This document shows, piece by piece, positions 1 to 10,138 of a DNA stretch of 64,000 bases. The first letter of the stretch is position 1. Every line of letters starts with the position of its first letter. The stretch is from Cordilura impudica (lineage: Eukaryota > Arthropoda > Insecta > Diptera > Scathophagidae), in contig OY821519.1 in NCBI GenBank assembly GCA_963682025.1, forward strand, positions 187,859,253 to 187,923,252. Direction: 5' to 3'. The notes beneath the pieces were generated by a model. It was given only the letters and a program-made list of their open reading frames with translations. It did no database searches and was not told the DNA's origin. Both the position numbers and the translations under genes were made by a program.

Positions 1-526
1 CAGTTAAGATTTTTTAATGCAGTTTACACAAGTCGTTGTACACTGCTTGCTAACTGAGTTTGATGGACGTTTTTGTGGCGTCGCGTAAATTGTTAAATAT
101 GTTGTACATGTAGGTACTTGTCCAACTAGTAAGCGACATTAGAAGTGATAAATCCAATGAAAAAGTACTTGTTTCATATTTCTACTAAAAAAAAAATCCA
201 TATTGTATAACTAAATTAAACGGAAAAAAAACTAAATAAAAAAGTCGAAACATTTGTTTAACTACGAGGGCAGGCCGAAAAGTCTTTTAAAACAATAGAA
301 ATACACATTATTTAGTGTTAATTTATTTTAATTTTTCAATGAAGGCTCCTTTTTTGCTCAATACTCTCCGTCTAACGTTTCTCCAATTTATTTTGTATCC
401 ATTTCAAATAATGCTATTTTTCAAATTTATCAGGTTTAAAAACAGGAAATAGTTATAGGGGCCTATAGCTGGCAAATGCGGTAGGTGAAGAAGCATTTCA
501 TATCTCGATTCATGGAATTTTGACAT
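1..526. other. AT-rich noncoding stretch
   Basis: I see no gene, RNA or recognisable repeat. It is the left flank of the piggyBac-like element and, on the reading that the minus-strand semaphorin gene spans this region, probably intron. Confidence 0.5.
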
Positions 527-530
527 TTAA

Positions 531-539
531 CCCTTTATA
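531..539 (+). repeat. piggyBac left terminal inverted repeat
   Basis: CCCTTTATA lies directly inside the TTAA at 527-530 and is repeated inverted at the other end. Confidence 0.85.
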
Positions 540-545
540 GTATCT

Positions 546-567
546 TGTAACATATCTGTAACAAACC
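546..567 (+). repeat. subterminal repeat of the piggyBac element
   Basis: A 22-bp motif containing GTAACATATCTGTAAC recurs in the same orientation at 2781-2802 with 3 mismatches, and more loosely at 895-915. Subterminal repeats in piggyBac elements are usual transposase-binding sites; that role is inferred here. Confidence 0.5.
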
Positions 568-939
568 GGTTTTATGCTCACAATTTTTCATGTAAACATT
601 TAAACTCAATTTATATTCATGTAACAACACTGGTACAAACCGTTATGAACATTTATTGTACCACTTGCTGTAACATGTGTTTTTATCAGCTGTTTAAAAT
701 TTTTGAATTCAATGTTGTGCTGATCGTGTCAAGTCTCTATTTAGTGAGTTTGCCAAAATTCAAAAAAAATATAAAAAGTGTTATTTAACGTTTGTTTTTT
801 TGTGGAGTTCGAAAGACGAGTTCATAGTTTTGAACTATAATTATTAAACAGCTACAATATTTATTATTTTTGCTATTTGAAGGTAATAATGCTTAGTGAC
901 ATATCTGCAACATTGTGTTATAACGTGTATTTTTTTAGT

Positions 940-2753
940 ATGACTAATATAAAACTGACCGTGGATGAAATCGAAAATATTCTTATGGATTACGAAGATA
1001 GCGTTGATGGATAGCATTGCAGATGGCGATAGCATTGCAGATCCAGACTTTGACCCCACTAATTTGGATGATTTGGATTTTGAAAACATAATTGAAGATG
1101 GCGAATGTGTAGAAGTTTGCCGATTTTGCCGACACCCGTCACGGAAAGTAATGTGCAGAGTGCACCAGGATCATCAGGAAATAACAAAAAATCTGAAATT
1201 AGTGTACTATGGAAGAAAAAAAACCTATCTTTGAACGAACATCAACTTAATTTTACAGCAATCGAGACTCTGGATAGCAATATTTTAGACCTAGATTCTC
1301 CTGCTCAATTTTTTTTCCAAATGTTTCCGAAGGAGCTCATTAAATATATATCGGAACAAACAAATTTATATATAGTTGCTAAAGATCCTAGCAATGCATT
1401 TCGTGTCTCTGAACTTGACATACAGCAATTCATTGGAATAGTGTATATAATGTCGTTAGTACATTTGCCAAGAGTAACAAAGCATTGGAATAATGGCATA
1501 GGCACTACTTTGATCAAGGAAACTATGCCAGTGAATACTTTCGAAAAAATTAGACAGTTCCTTCATTTCAACGACAATACCCAAATGCTACCACGCTCAC
1601 ATCCTGACCATGATCGTTTGTACAAAATACGGCCAGTTATTCTAAAATTGAATGAAAGTTGTCAGAAAATCGCATTGGAAAAATACCTTTGCATGGATGA
1701 ACAAATATGTTCTACTAAAGGTAGACATAACTTGAAGAGGTATAATCCAAAAAAAAACCTAATAAATGTGGATATAAAATTTATGTCCTTTGCGGTGTAA
1801 GCGGATTTGCATACAACTTTGAGGTTGAGACAGGCGCAGAAAATATCGTGGGACCAGGTGAACCAGATTTAGGAGCTGCGTCTAACGTTGTCATGAGATT
1901 GTGCCGAATTGTTCCAAATCAAATGCAGTATAGAATCTACTTTGACAATTATTTCACTTCATTACGCCTTATAGAATTTTTAGCCAAAAGGGGAATACAT
2001 AGTCTCGGAACAATTCGACGAAACAGAATACCAGATTGTAAACTACAAGGAGAGAAAGCGTTATTGAAGAAGGAAAGAGGATACTCAGAAGAGTTCGTCG
2101 GTAACATTGAAGGAGTAGATATATCCACTGTGGCTTGGAAGGATAATAAGATTGTCACTCTTGCTTCAAGTTTTGTTGGTGAGCAACCCAAATCCAATGC
2201 GAAACGCTATGATAAAAAAAATAAAAAGTATGTACAGATAGAACGACCGCAAATAGTTTTTGAGTACAATCGCCACATGGGTGGAGTTGATTTGATAGAC
2301 AGCATAATGGGCAGATATAAAATATTATTGCGGAGTAAGCGTTGGCAAATTCGACTGTTTTACCACTTTTTAGACCTAGCCATGTCTAATGCATGGCTGT
2401 TATATAGGAGAGTGCGCAAGGTAAATGGCATTGAAGGCCAACATTTGTCCTCAGCCGATTTTCGTCAAGAGGTTGCTACAGTGTTATGTAAAATAGGAAC
2501 AAAGTCCGCTATAAAAAGACGAGGAATTGAGGTACAATTTCAAGCAAAAAAACATAAGGGACCAACACAATATGTTCCACCGATGCCGATAAGACAGGAT
2601 CAAATAGGTCATTGGCCAGAATGGGCAGAAAAACGGATACGATGTAAGCTACCAGGATGCAATGGGGTATCACAAACTGTGTGCATTAAATGTGGAGTAG
2701 CTTTATGCTACAATAAAAATAATAATTGTTTCAAACTTTTTCATACCACTTAA
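940..2753 (+). pseudogene. piggyBac transposase (DDE_Tnp_1_7 type), frameshifted
   Basis: The gene would encode the cut-and-paste transposase of the surrounding element. The likely start is the ATG at 940, which opens an acidic N-terminus. The reading frame then shifts near 1005-1015, again near 1105-1130, and a third time in the A-run at about 1750-1758; the last part (1848-2753) reads to the natural stop. All three acidic positions expected for the catalytic triad are visible: MDEQ (D codon 1696-1698), FDNYFTS (D codon 1944-1946) and GGVDLID (2280-2300). The C-terminus (about 2640-2745) carries the cysteine-rich zinc-binding domain of the family. Combined length would be near 600 residues, normal for the family. 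Shifts in short homopolymers could include sequencing errors, so inactivity is likely but not certain. Confidence 0.88.
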
Positions 2754-2922
2754 ACATAAATTTCATACATATTAACACAATGTGACATATATGTTACAAA
2801 CCCTTAAAATAGGAAAATATCCTTTTAAGAATAAAATAATGAAAAACCAAAAATTACGTGTTTCTTAATTTGCCTAGAGCTATACAAAAAGCTAGTCATT
2901 GCATTAAATGATGAAGTTGAGT

Positions 2923-2931
2923 TATAAAGGG
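2923..2931 (-). repeat. piggyBac right terminal inverted repeat
   Basis: TATAAAGGG is followed directly by TTAA (2932-2935). It is the exact inverse of the left tip. Confidence 0.85.
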
Positions 2932-2935
2932 TTAA

Positions 2936-3198
2936 ATAACACAATAATATCAGCGATCTGAAGTCTATGAGAAATGGTTTTTCCTAAAATAGTTTTTCCT
3001 GTAGAACTAGTAACACTGTAATAACTAGTGTTTTTTCCTTAATTAGTAAGCTTTTTTTTGGAAAATTTTGTAATGAACTATAGCTATTTTTCCATAATTA
3101 CCTTAATTTTTAAATAAAAATAGCTTATGTTGACAAAATATTGGAAACCTATACTACACAGCTATTTAAAACTTTCCCTCTATGTTTCGTTTTGTTGG
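2936..3198. other. noncoding DNA between transposon relics
   Basis: AT-rich sequence between the piggyBac right end and the Tc1 relic. Part is probably the decayed end of the Tc1 element, but I could not define a terminal repeat. Confidence 0.4.
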
Positions 3199-3695
3199 TT
3201 ATTCATTATTTTTTAGTACTGCTTCACATTGCCGAGGCATGGATTCAATTAAATTGTTGATGATATTCATTGAAATTTTTGGCCACTCTGAATTACCTGC
3301 ATCATATGAGATCTGGGGTCGAATTGTCGCATTCGTTATCGAAATTTTTCGATCGAAATAATTTTTTTATTTTCCAAAATAAAATACTAAAAGTAATTTA
3401 ACTCTGTCCCAGCTAACGAGTTATGGTCCATAGTTAATAGTAAAAGTGAAACAAGGTCTAACGATTGTCCATCTTCTTTACATAACAAATTAAAAAATGC
3501 AATTTCGATTGATTTTACTCGATATCGAATGCGGCGATTTTCCCCCCTGTTTTGTTTGTTTAATTTCGAGCACGTATTTTTCGATCTATAATTTGCCACA
3601 GGCAATTCCAAAAAACAAACTGCATTTTATTGTACCCATTCGGTTATAAATTTGGAGGTGTGGTTTGGGTCATTGTCATGTTGGAACTTCCGGAC
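3199..3695 (-). pseudogene. Tc1-family transposase relic, C-terminal part
   Basis: Two minus-strand blocks encode the end of a Tc1-type DDE transposase. One (about 3637-3695) reads QHDNDPNHTSKF, the block with the second catalytic Asp and the DPxHTS signature. The other (3199-3305) reads EWPKIS...IESMPRQCEAVLKNNE then stop, the usual C-terminus. The segment between them, which should carry the QSPDLNPIE motif, is replaced by unrelated DNA including a small inverted-repeat element (3314-3547). It is a dead fragment; the N-terminal half is absent. Confidence 0.75.
3314..3547 (-). mobile_element. small TIR element (MITE), copy A
   Basis: The ends are imperfect inverted repeats of about 28 bp built around GTCGCATTCGTTATCGA and its variant GCCGCATTCGATATCGA, with GGGG tips. 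The interior matches, in opposite orientation, a shorter copy at 58271-58410. No coding sequence is present. It lies between the two Tc1 blocks. Confidence 0.55.
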
Positions 3696-4474
3696 CAGAA
3701 TTAGAATTTGCCTGTATCCAATTCCAGTTAGATTATTTTTTACTACGTGAACCTTTGACCTTCAAGAGGGACAGTTTATAGTGTTTCAATTTAACCTTTA
3801 TTTACAAGATTGAGAACTTATATCAAGTAGTATAATATTTCGATAAAAGATATTTGAAATATGAAAACACCAAAAAGATGTAGCCTAAAAGTTGAAAAAG
3901 TATGAAAAATCACATTTTTCTTCAAAGCCGCTGAAATAAAAACGCTGCCCTCGCCAAATTAAGAACAGGATACCTACAATATTTAACATTTTTAATCACA
4001 TATACTTTGTTAATAAGACCTTAAAGTCCAATCATTGATTTCGGAAAATTTCTTGAACAAAATTTTTGAAAAAGTAGAATTGGAGATTTTTAAATAGTGC
4101 TAAAAATACGTACCGTTTTGATATTAACTTAGAACGACGTAACAATACACGAAATGCAAAATACTTTACATAAGATCATTTTGGGATCAGGAAAATGCAA
4201 AAATGTTGTTGTTGTAGATTATGTCAATGTCGTTGAAAATGTGAGCTCGATTTTCTTAATCAAGTGGTCTGCGGCGCATTTATTGCCTGGGGAACTTAAT
4301 ATAACTTGGATGTGGTTTTAACCGATAATAGATTTTGTTGTTTTATTAGAAAAAGAAAATCTACTCTAGATTATGGCCTATTAATTAACTTAATTGAAAC
4401 GAAATTATTGATATCACAATTTTTATGAAAAATGATTTTTTTTGATAATTTTTACATATAAATGCATATTTGAA
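3696..4474. other. noncoding stretch
   Basis: I see no open frame with family resemblance and no clear repeat; AT-rich intron-like DNA. Confidence 0.4.
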
Positions 4475-4952
4475 GTTTGAACCAGAGTTCAGAAAAAAAC
4501 ACACACTGAATAAAAAACTCGTACATATATGTAAACAAACATAACTTAGACCAACACACACATATTTTTATTTTCATACCAATAATGTTTGTTTTTAAAT
4601 TTTCTTCGGTGCCCAACACAACCATGACTGTGTTCGTTTTAATATTTCGTTATTTACACGAACATTCGAGTTCAGTTATATTTTAAACACGACACGTACC
4701 AGAACATGAACTTCAAATAAAGCAACACTCAAAAATGTGTGCTTTATGTGTGATAGAAACAAAAAGTATGTGATACAAAAATGTTCGTGTAAATAACGAA
4801 ATATTAAAACGAACACAGTCATGGTTGTGTTGGGCACCGTAGAAAATTTAGAAACGCACATAATTGATATGAAAATAAAGATATGTGTTGGCTGCTTTTG
4901 AACAGAACATTGTGTGTTTCATGTGTGTATTTTCTGAACCTTGGTTTGAACC
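4475..4952. mobile_element. long palindromic (foldback/MITE-type) element
   Basis: Two arms of roughly 170-190 bp (about 4475-4667 and 4780-4952) are inverted copies around a loop of about 110 bp. Matching landmarks, read outside to inside, are TTTGAACC, TTCAGAAAA, ACACACA, TTTTCATAcCAAT, GGTGCCCAACACAACCATGA and AATATTTCGTTATTTACACG. It has no coding capacity. A transcript would form a long hairpin. It could be a MITE; no target duplication was identified. Confidence 0.7.
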
Positions 4953-5109
4953 CAATGCGCGTCCAGAAAGCATTGTCCGATTTGGCTCAAATTTTGCACA
5001 CTAAAGTTTTAAATCCAGTGTCACAATAATCCGACCCACACACCTCAAAATACGACCAAAAAATTTTTTTCATACAAACCGCTGTCACCCTGATATACAT
5101 ACACATGTT

Positions 5110-5220
5110 TCAGCGATACATACACATTTTTATTTGCTCGTAATTTTTGTTTTTTTTTATGTGCATAAGAACGTTCGCATGTAAAAAAACCAGCAAACAA
5201 AAATGTGTATGCATCGCTGA
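5110..5220. repeat. inverted repeat, about 110-bp hairpin
   Basis: TCAGCGATACATACACATTT at 5110-5129 pairs with its near-exact inverse ending at 5220. Arms are about 30 bp with a 50-bp loop. Confidence 0.65.
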
Positions 5221-5432
5221 TAAACAAACAAACAAAAATATTATTAAAAAGTGCTTACAATTAAAAAAGCATGAAAACATATAAAATTTTTGTTGATTAT
5301 TTTATTAATTTTAAACATCATTGTAAAAAATCTAGCCATTAAAATTTGAAATCTAGCCTTTTTTCTCTTAGTGTTGACAACCTTGGTAACTTGTTGATAA
5401 TATTAACACTAAAACAACACTGTAAAATAATT

Positions 5433-5720
5433 TAGTCCTGTAAAATTCACCATCTACGTGAAAAACTTTTTATGAAACCATCGTGATAACGCGAAAAAAT
5501 AATGATGCAGTTCGATTCTCAGTACCCGTTGACTCCGCGCATTTTTTTCAGAAAGAAAAATTTCATCGTGTGAACTGGGACCAAATTTAGAGTTTTCAAT
5601 GTCTACTGGTTTTTTAGCTTTATGTAAACTTAACATCTTCGCTTTGATTTTAATCGTTCAAATCTATCTAAATAAGCTTCGAAATTTAAGTTATCATAGA
5701 GCAAGACGATACTCTTTTCG
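5433..5720 (+). repeat. dispersed repeat, copy 1 (uninterrupted)
   Basis: From about 5547 this matches 9790-9914 closely: the CATCGTGTGAA arm, then AAATTTAGA, then ATAAGCTTCGAAATTTAAG and TTAAGTTATCAT. Copy 2 is interrupted just after that last point by the Jockey element, so this copy shows the sequence before insertion. The left part (5433-5546) is more diverged. No gene. Confidence 0.6.
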
Positions 5721-5804
5721 ACTTCTAGAATGTAATTTTCCCTTTTATAAATTTAGATATATAATATTTTATATTTTATATAAAGAAGGTGCAGAATTCC
5801 CATG

Positions 5805-5858
5805 AACTTCGTTTGATTAGTTAATTAATTAAACTTCGTTTGATTAATTAATTAATTT
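5805..5858 (+). repeat. 27-bp tandem duplication
   Basis: Two adjacent units begin AACTTCGTTTGATTA and end in TTAATTAATTA. Confidence 0.7.
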
Positions 5859-8800
5859 CAGCATTAGGTTTATTTCAAAATCAAATATTTAATCACGGCT
5901 CTATATTCCATGTGAGCAATTTATGTAAAATTCCTTTAAATGGCTGTCAATTATGATCCGGACAATGCTGCTGACGGGTGTCATGTGAATTAATTAATTA
6001 ATTACAAATAATTTTTATTTCCTGCATGCCATCTCTTGCCACAGGCAGGTATTTATCATCAAAAAACTTGAATCAAATTTGTAGAATTTTATAAACTTTT
6101 TAAAAGAAAATGTTTCAAAATCTAGAATTTAATCTTTCTGTCCATTATATTAGAAAGGGTCTTATAATAGTTTTAATATATTAATAAGATTTTTATATTC
6201 TCTGTATGAAACAAATTAGAAAGTTAAAGTCGATCTAAACCAACTATCTTGGATCTAATTTTGCTGAAGCAAAATCAGGATAAAGAAAATGATCATACAA
6301 AAAATTTGAGTGCGATGTTATTAATTTGTAGCGTGGGGTCATATGTGACCCCAATTCCAAAAGGGTTAATGGGGTCATATTATTTTTTCCGAAACCCTAG
6401 GCTATTAAGATAAAATATAACATTTAAAAGTAGAAAAGTGATGAATTTTTGATACAAAGTATTTAGAAAGAGTACATTTACAGAATATTTTACAAAAATC
6501 CCATTCTTCCCGAAATCCGTAAAAATAAAATCCTTTTCAAAAAAATTATGGCATAGGGATTTACTTAAAAATTCACACAGTTAATCTGTATTTTACAAAG
6601 TCTTAAACTGCTAGATCCATTTTTTTTAAATTTAGTTTAAGAAAATTTTTTAAAAATGAAAAAGGAGTTTTCAAAATTTTATCAACGTGGTAATAAAACA
6701 ATACTTCATATCTGAGTACTTATAAGTATAGAGTCTAAAAAATTATGGCCTTAATCAATTTCTCACAGTTGAAAAAATGCCATCAAATTTCATGACCTAG
6801 TTTTTTTTGCTATTTGCTATTTCTTGTCGAGTTTTTATTCGATTTTGAAGTTTTATAGCTTTTTGAAAAGATAATTTAATGCTGGTCCCGAGTTATATAA
6901 CAATTTGTCGGAAAAATTAAACTATAGAACGAAATTTTCGTAAAATCTGAAAAAAAAGTAATATTTTCCCCATATAAACACACTTGAAATTTTCAATCGC
7001 GTTGATCCACTTCTAAATGTTTTGTGATTGGCCCATTTTTTTGCTATTCGCATATTTCTAGGGGGGTGCGACCGAGAGTTTGAACACTTTTTTTTCCCCT
7101 CCATATAATGAAGGGCCACCCAACTGACGATATAGTACATATAGGGTATAATAATGTATCTTTTTATAAAAATGAAAATTTGTATATCTGGGTATTATCA
7201 GATTGTTGTGTTGTTTGTACATTTTAAATTTGGAATCACTTAAAGTTACACTATCGGCTCCATGCCAATGAAATTTCTTACATTTGTTCGTCCTGATTAA
7301 ATTTTGACAATGGAACAGACCTGACGAGATTTTATACTAAGTATGTATAAATATAGCAAATAATTAAATTTATAAAAAAAATGTGTTTCAAAGCTTATTA
7401 CTTTTCAAGTTTATGAGTTAACAAGTCAAGAAAAAAGTCGTGCTTGTTAAAAATCAATAACAACGCAAAAACCAAACAAATCAAATTAAACATAATTGCT
7501 GAATCCCCAAACGTTATTTGAAATCACAATAAATTTATTAAAAACGTGTGAAAATACAAGTATGACACTTTAAGAAAACAACAAAAATGATCATGTTTTC
7601 GACATGTGTGTTAAATACGAGTATCGATGGTTTTTTATTGGTGGTATGTTTTTATATTTTTTTCTATGTATGTAAGTATATACTTAAACACATTGTCTAT
7701 ATATATATATATGTATATACATATGTATACATGATATTTTTGCCTAACAGTTTATTTGTTTATTATTTCTTTACGTTATTTAATTATACAAATTATTAAA
7801 TAAATATTATATTATGAATTCGTATAGTTTCACTTTTATTTAATTTTTTTTTGTATGTTTCAAGTTGAAAAACATATTGATATTAAATGGTTAATTTATT
7901 TAAATAATAAGAAAATTGGTTCAAGAAAATGTTTGTATAAAAATGTCACTTAAATTTAGAGTCTGGACTATAGTCCTAATCAACTTTAATGCAAGACCTG
8001 CGGCTCAAGCCCAATTTATCAACTTGCGATTTTTTTTTACGTGTTTATGGTTCCCCCCTTGCAGTGCGATGAAAATGGGTACGTAAAAATGAGAAGGCAA
8101 ACGGGGTATCGTTTTTCTTAAAAACCAGATGTCGTATCGAAATTCGTCAGGAGGAATTTTGTGGGAAATTACGCCTGGCAGGTCTTGATCTTGGATATTT
8201 TTAAAATATCAAAAATTGACAAAATGGCGCGATTTTTAAAAAAGTTTAAAATGAGCTGTTTTTTGGGGGGTTTTTTCCCCACCCCTTCCCCGGTAGTAAA
8301 GTTAGCCCAATTATCCTGGTTCAGGATCTGCTGACGTGATTAACTACAAAATGCCGCAGGCCGCATCTTGATCCGACTTCCCGACACTACAGCTTGAAAA
8401 AGGTGATTTCGATAAAAACGCATTTAAAGTTTTGGCTAACTTCATAAATGCAGTTTGCAAATCAACACTGCAATGTGTAGTGTTCATAAACACAGTGGAC
8501 TTAGTTTTGGCAATGTCGCAAGTTCATTATTGCATGGCGATGCTTTTCAATGCGCAACATCTGTCAAATTTGTACATAGTTTTTATTTGTGATTCTTTGC
8601 TGCTTTGTATGTTTATTTTTACCTTTTTGTTGGCGGTAAAATTAAAAATACATTAAATATTTCAATTTGTGGTAGAAATGGTGGATTTATGGTAAGTTAA
8701 ACTTTTGTTTATTTAAAATTTGCAATTTTACGATTATTTGTATATTTATTCATAATGAAAAAAAAAAAATGGAACCACGAAAGGAAGAATCTACTGATAG

Positions 8801-9622
8801 AAGTTCGTTTAAGGCATGAGCACGATTTCAGCTGCAGTTTTTAGAAATCTGATAACATCTCCTTTTAAGCGGCAAATCATTTTAATGATTTTAACAAACA
8901 CCTGAAATTTACTTTTTTCATTGGAAAATGAGAATAAAACACATCGTCCTGCATGATTGCGATAATTTTAAAAAAATTAAAATTTTTTAAATTTTTCTCC
9001 TTGAATTTTTGTTAATTAATAGTGCTAAAGACGACGCTTTCTTTTGTTTATAATATTTTTGATCAAAGTGGTGCTGCTTGAATTTTTACAATCAGCCAAT
9101 TTAAGACCGGTTTTCAAAAGAATAGCGCATGATTTTTTCTGAATATTCATTTTAAAATATTTAATTTTTACTAAAAATGAATCACATAAAAAACCACAAT
9201 CTAATATGTGCAAGGTAAAATGTACTAAAAAAATGTACTAAATGTACCGAAATGTTATTTCATTATTTGACAAAGCAGTACTGACATAAAACATTGTTTT
9301 GCCTTGTAAATGAATGTCTTTGCAGGTTGCACTGTAAACTACGTTTATGAAGTCAGCCTTTACTACAAAAATTTTTTATATTGTCGTACAAATATTTTAT
9401 TATTGATATATGTATATGCATATGCTCTAAAGTCTGATTTAAAAATTTCCAGAGCTGAAAATAATCTTTCAACGTTTACTTGTGTCGGAGGCACTGCAGT
9501 CACAATTCTAGCTTCAACACGCAAAATTTCTGGATAAACAGTGATTCCTTCTTCCACATTAAATTTTGATAAACGAGTATATTTTTCTACTCTGTTTAAT
9601 TTTTTTTTTAACTCTTCTTTAA
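5859..9622. other. long noncoding stretch
   Basis: No convincing gene. It holds a perfect 20-bp palindrome at 6334-6353, a (TA)n run with ATGTATATAC near 7698-7730, and short open frames (for example 7587-7799 and 8432-8656) with no family resemblance and biased AT-rich composition. Under the semaphorin model this is intronic. Confidence 0.45.
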
Positions 9623-9829
9623 GTCCCGATTCACACGATGAAATTTTTCTTTCTGAAACTGTCTTTAATTCTCTTTGAAACTTTCATCCGTGTCTAAACA
9701 CTGAAATTTTTGTAATGAAATTCAAGATTTTTCATGTTTGCTTTCTCATTTTATCTATTTACGAGTATTTTAGCATTTTATTTAATTCAAAGACTTTCAG
9801 AAACAAAAATTTCATCGTGTGAACCGGTA
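9623..9829. mobile_element. MITE-like inverted-repeat element beside the Jockey insertion
   Basis: Arms of about 40-45 bp (9623-9670 and 9786-9829) are inverted copies sharing TTCACACGATGAAATTTTT and TTTCTGAAA. There is no coding sequence. The right arm and its downstream flank are shared with 5547-5700, so this lies in the dispersed repeat that the LINE later split. Confidence 0.6.
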
Positions 9830-9899
9830 CTAAATTTAGATTTTTTAATGTCCACAGGTTTTTTTCTGTATTCAAATCTATCTAAATAAGCTTCGAAAT

Positions 9900-9914
9900 T
9901 TAAGTTATCATTAA
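9900..9914 (+). repeat. target-site duplication of the Jockey element, left copy
   Basis: TTAAGTTATCATTAA; identical 15-mer at 14153-14167. Confidence 0.85.
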
Positions 9915-10138
9915 TTCTTTATTTTTTTATTTAAATAATATTTTCATTTTCATCTTAAAAATAAACTGTATATACATAGTTCAAGTTTTTGTACTCTTTC
10001 TCCTTAATAATAAATAGTAATTTACAAAATTATATACATATCTACATTATAATTCTATTGGAGGCAAAATTTTAAAAAACCTATTTGAAGATTTTTTATT
10101 TTTTAATAAAAACTACTTAAAGATCTACTTACAACTAC

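Larger units (their letters stand above)
531..2931 (+). mobile_element. piggyBac-like DNA transposon with both ends
   Basis: The element is about 2.4 kb and is bounded by TTAA at 527-530 and at 2932-2935, the target duplication diagnostic of piggyBac insertion. Its ends are inverted copies of CCCTTTATA (531-539 and 2923-2931), matching the CCC-starting tips of the superfamily. It holds one transposase gene, now frameshifted. Related 22-bp subterminal motifs lie near both ends. Both termini and the catalytic residues survive, so the element may still be movable in trans by an intact relative; that is inference. Confidence 0.9.

Noticed and set aside
8432..8656. 74-codon frame with hydrophobic composition
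   Set aside because: No homologous motif and no splice or start support; AT-rich DNA makes such frames common.
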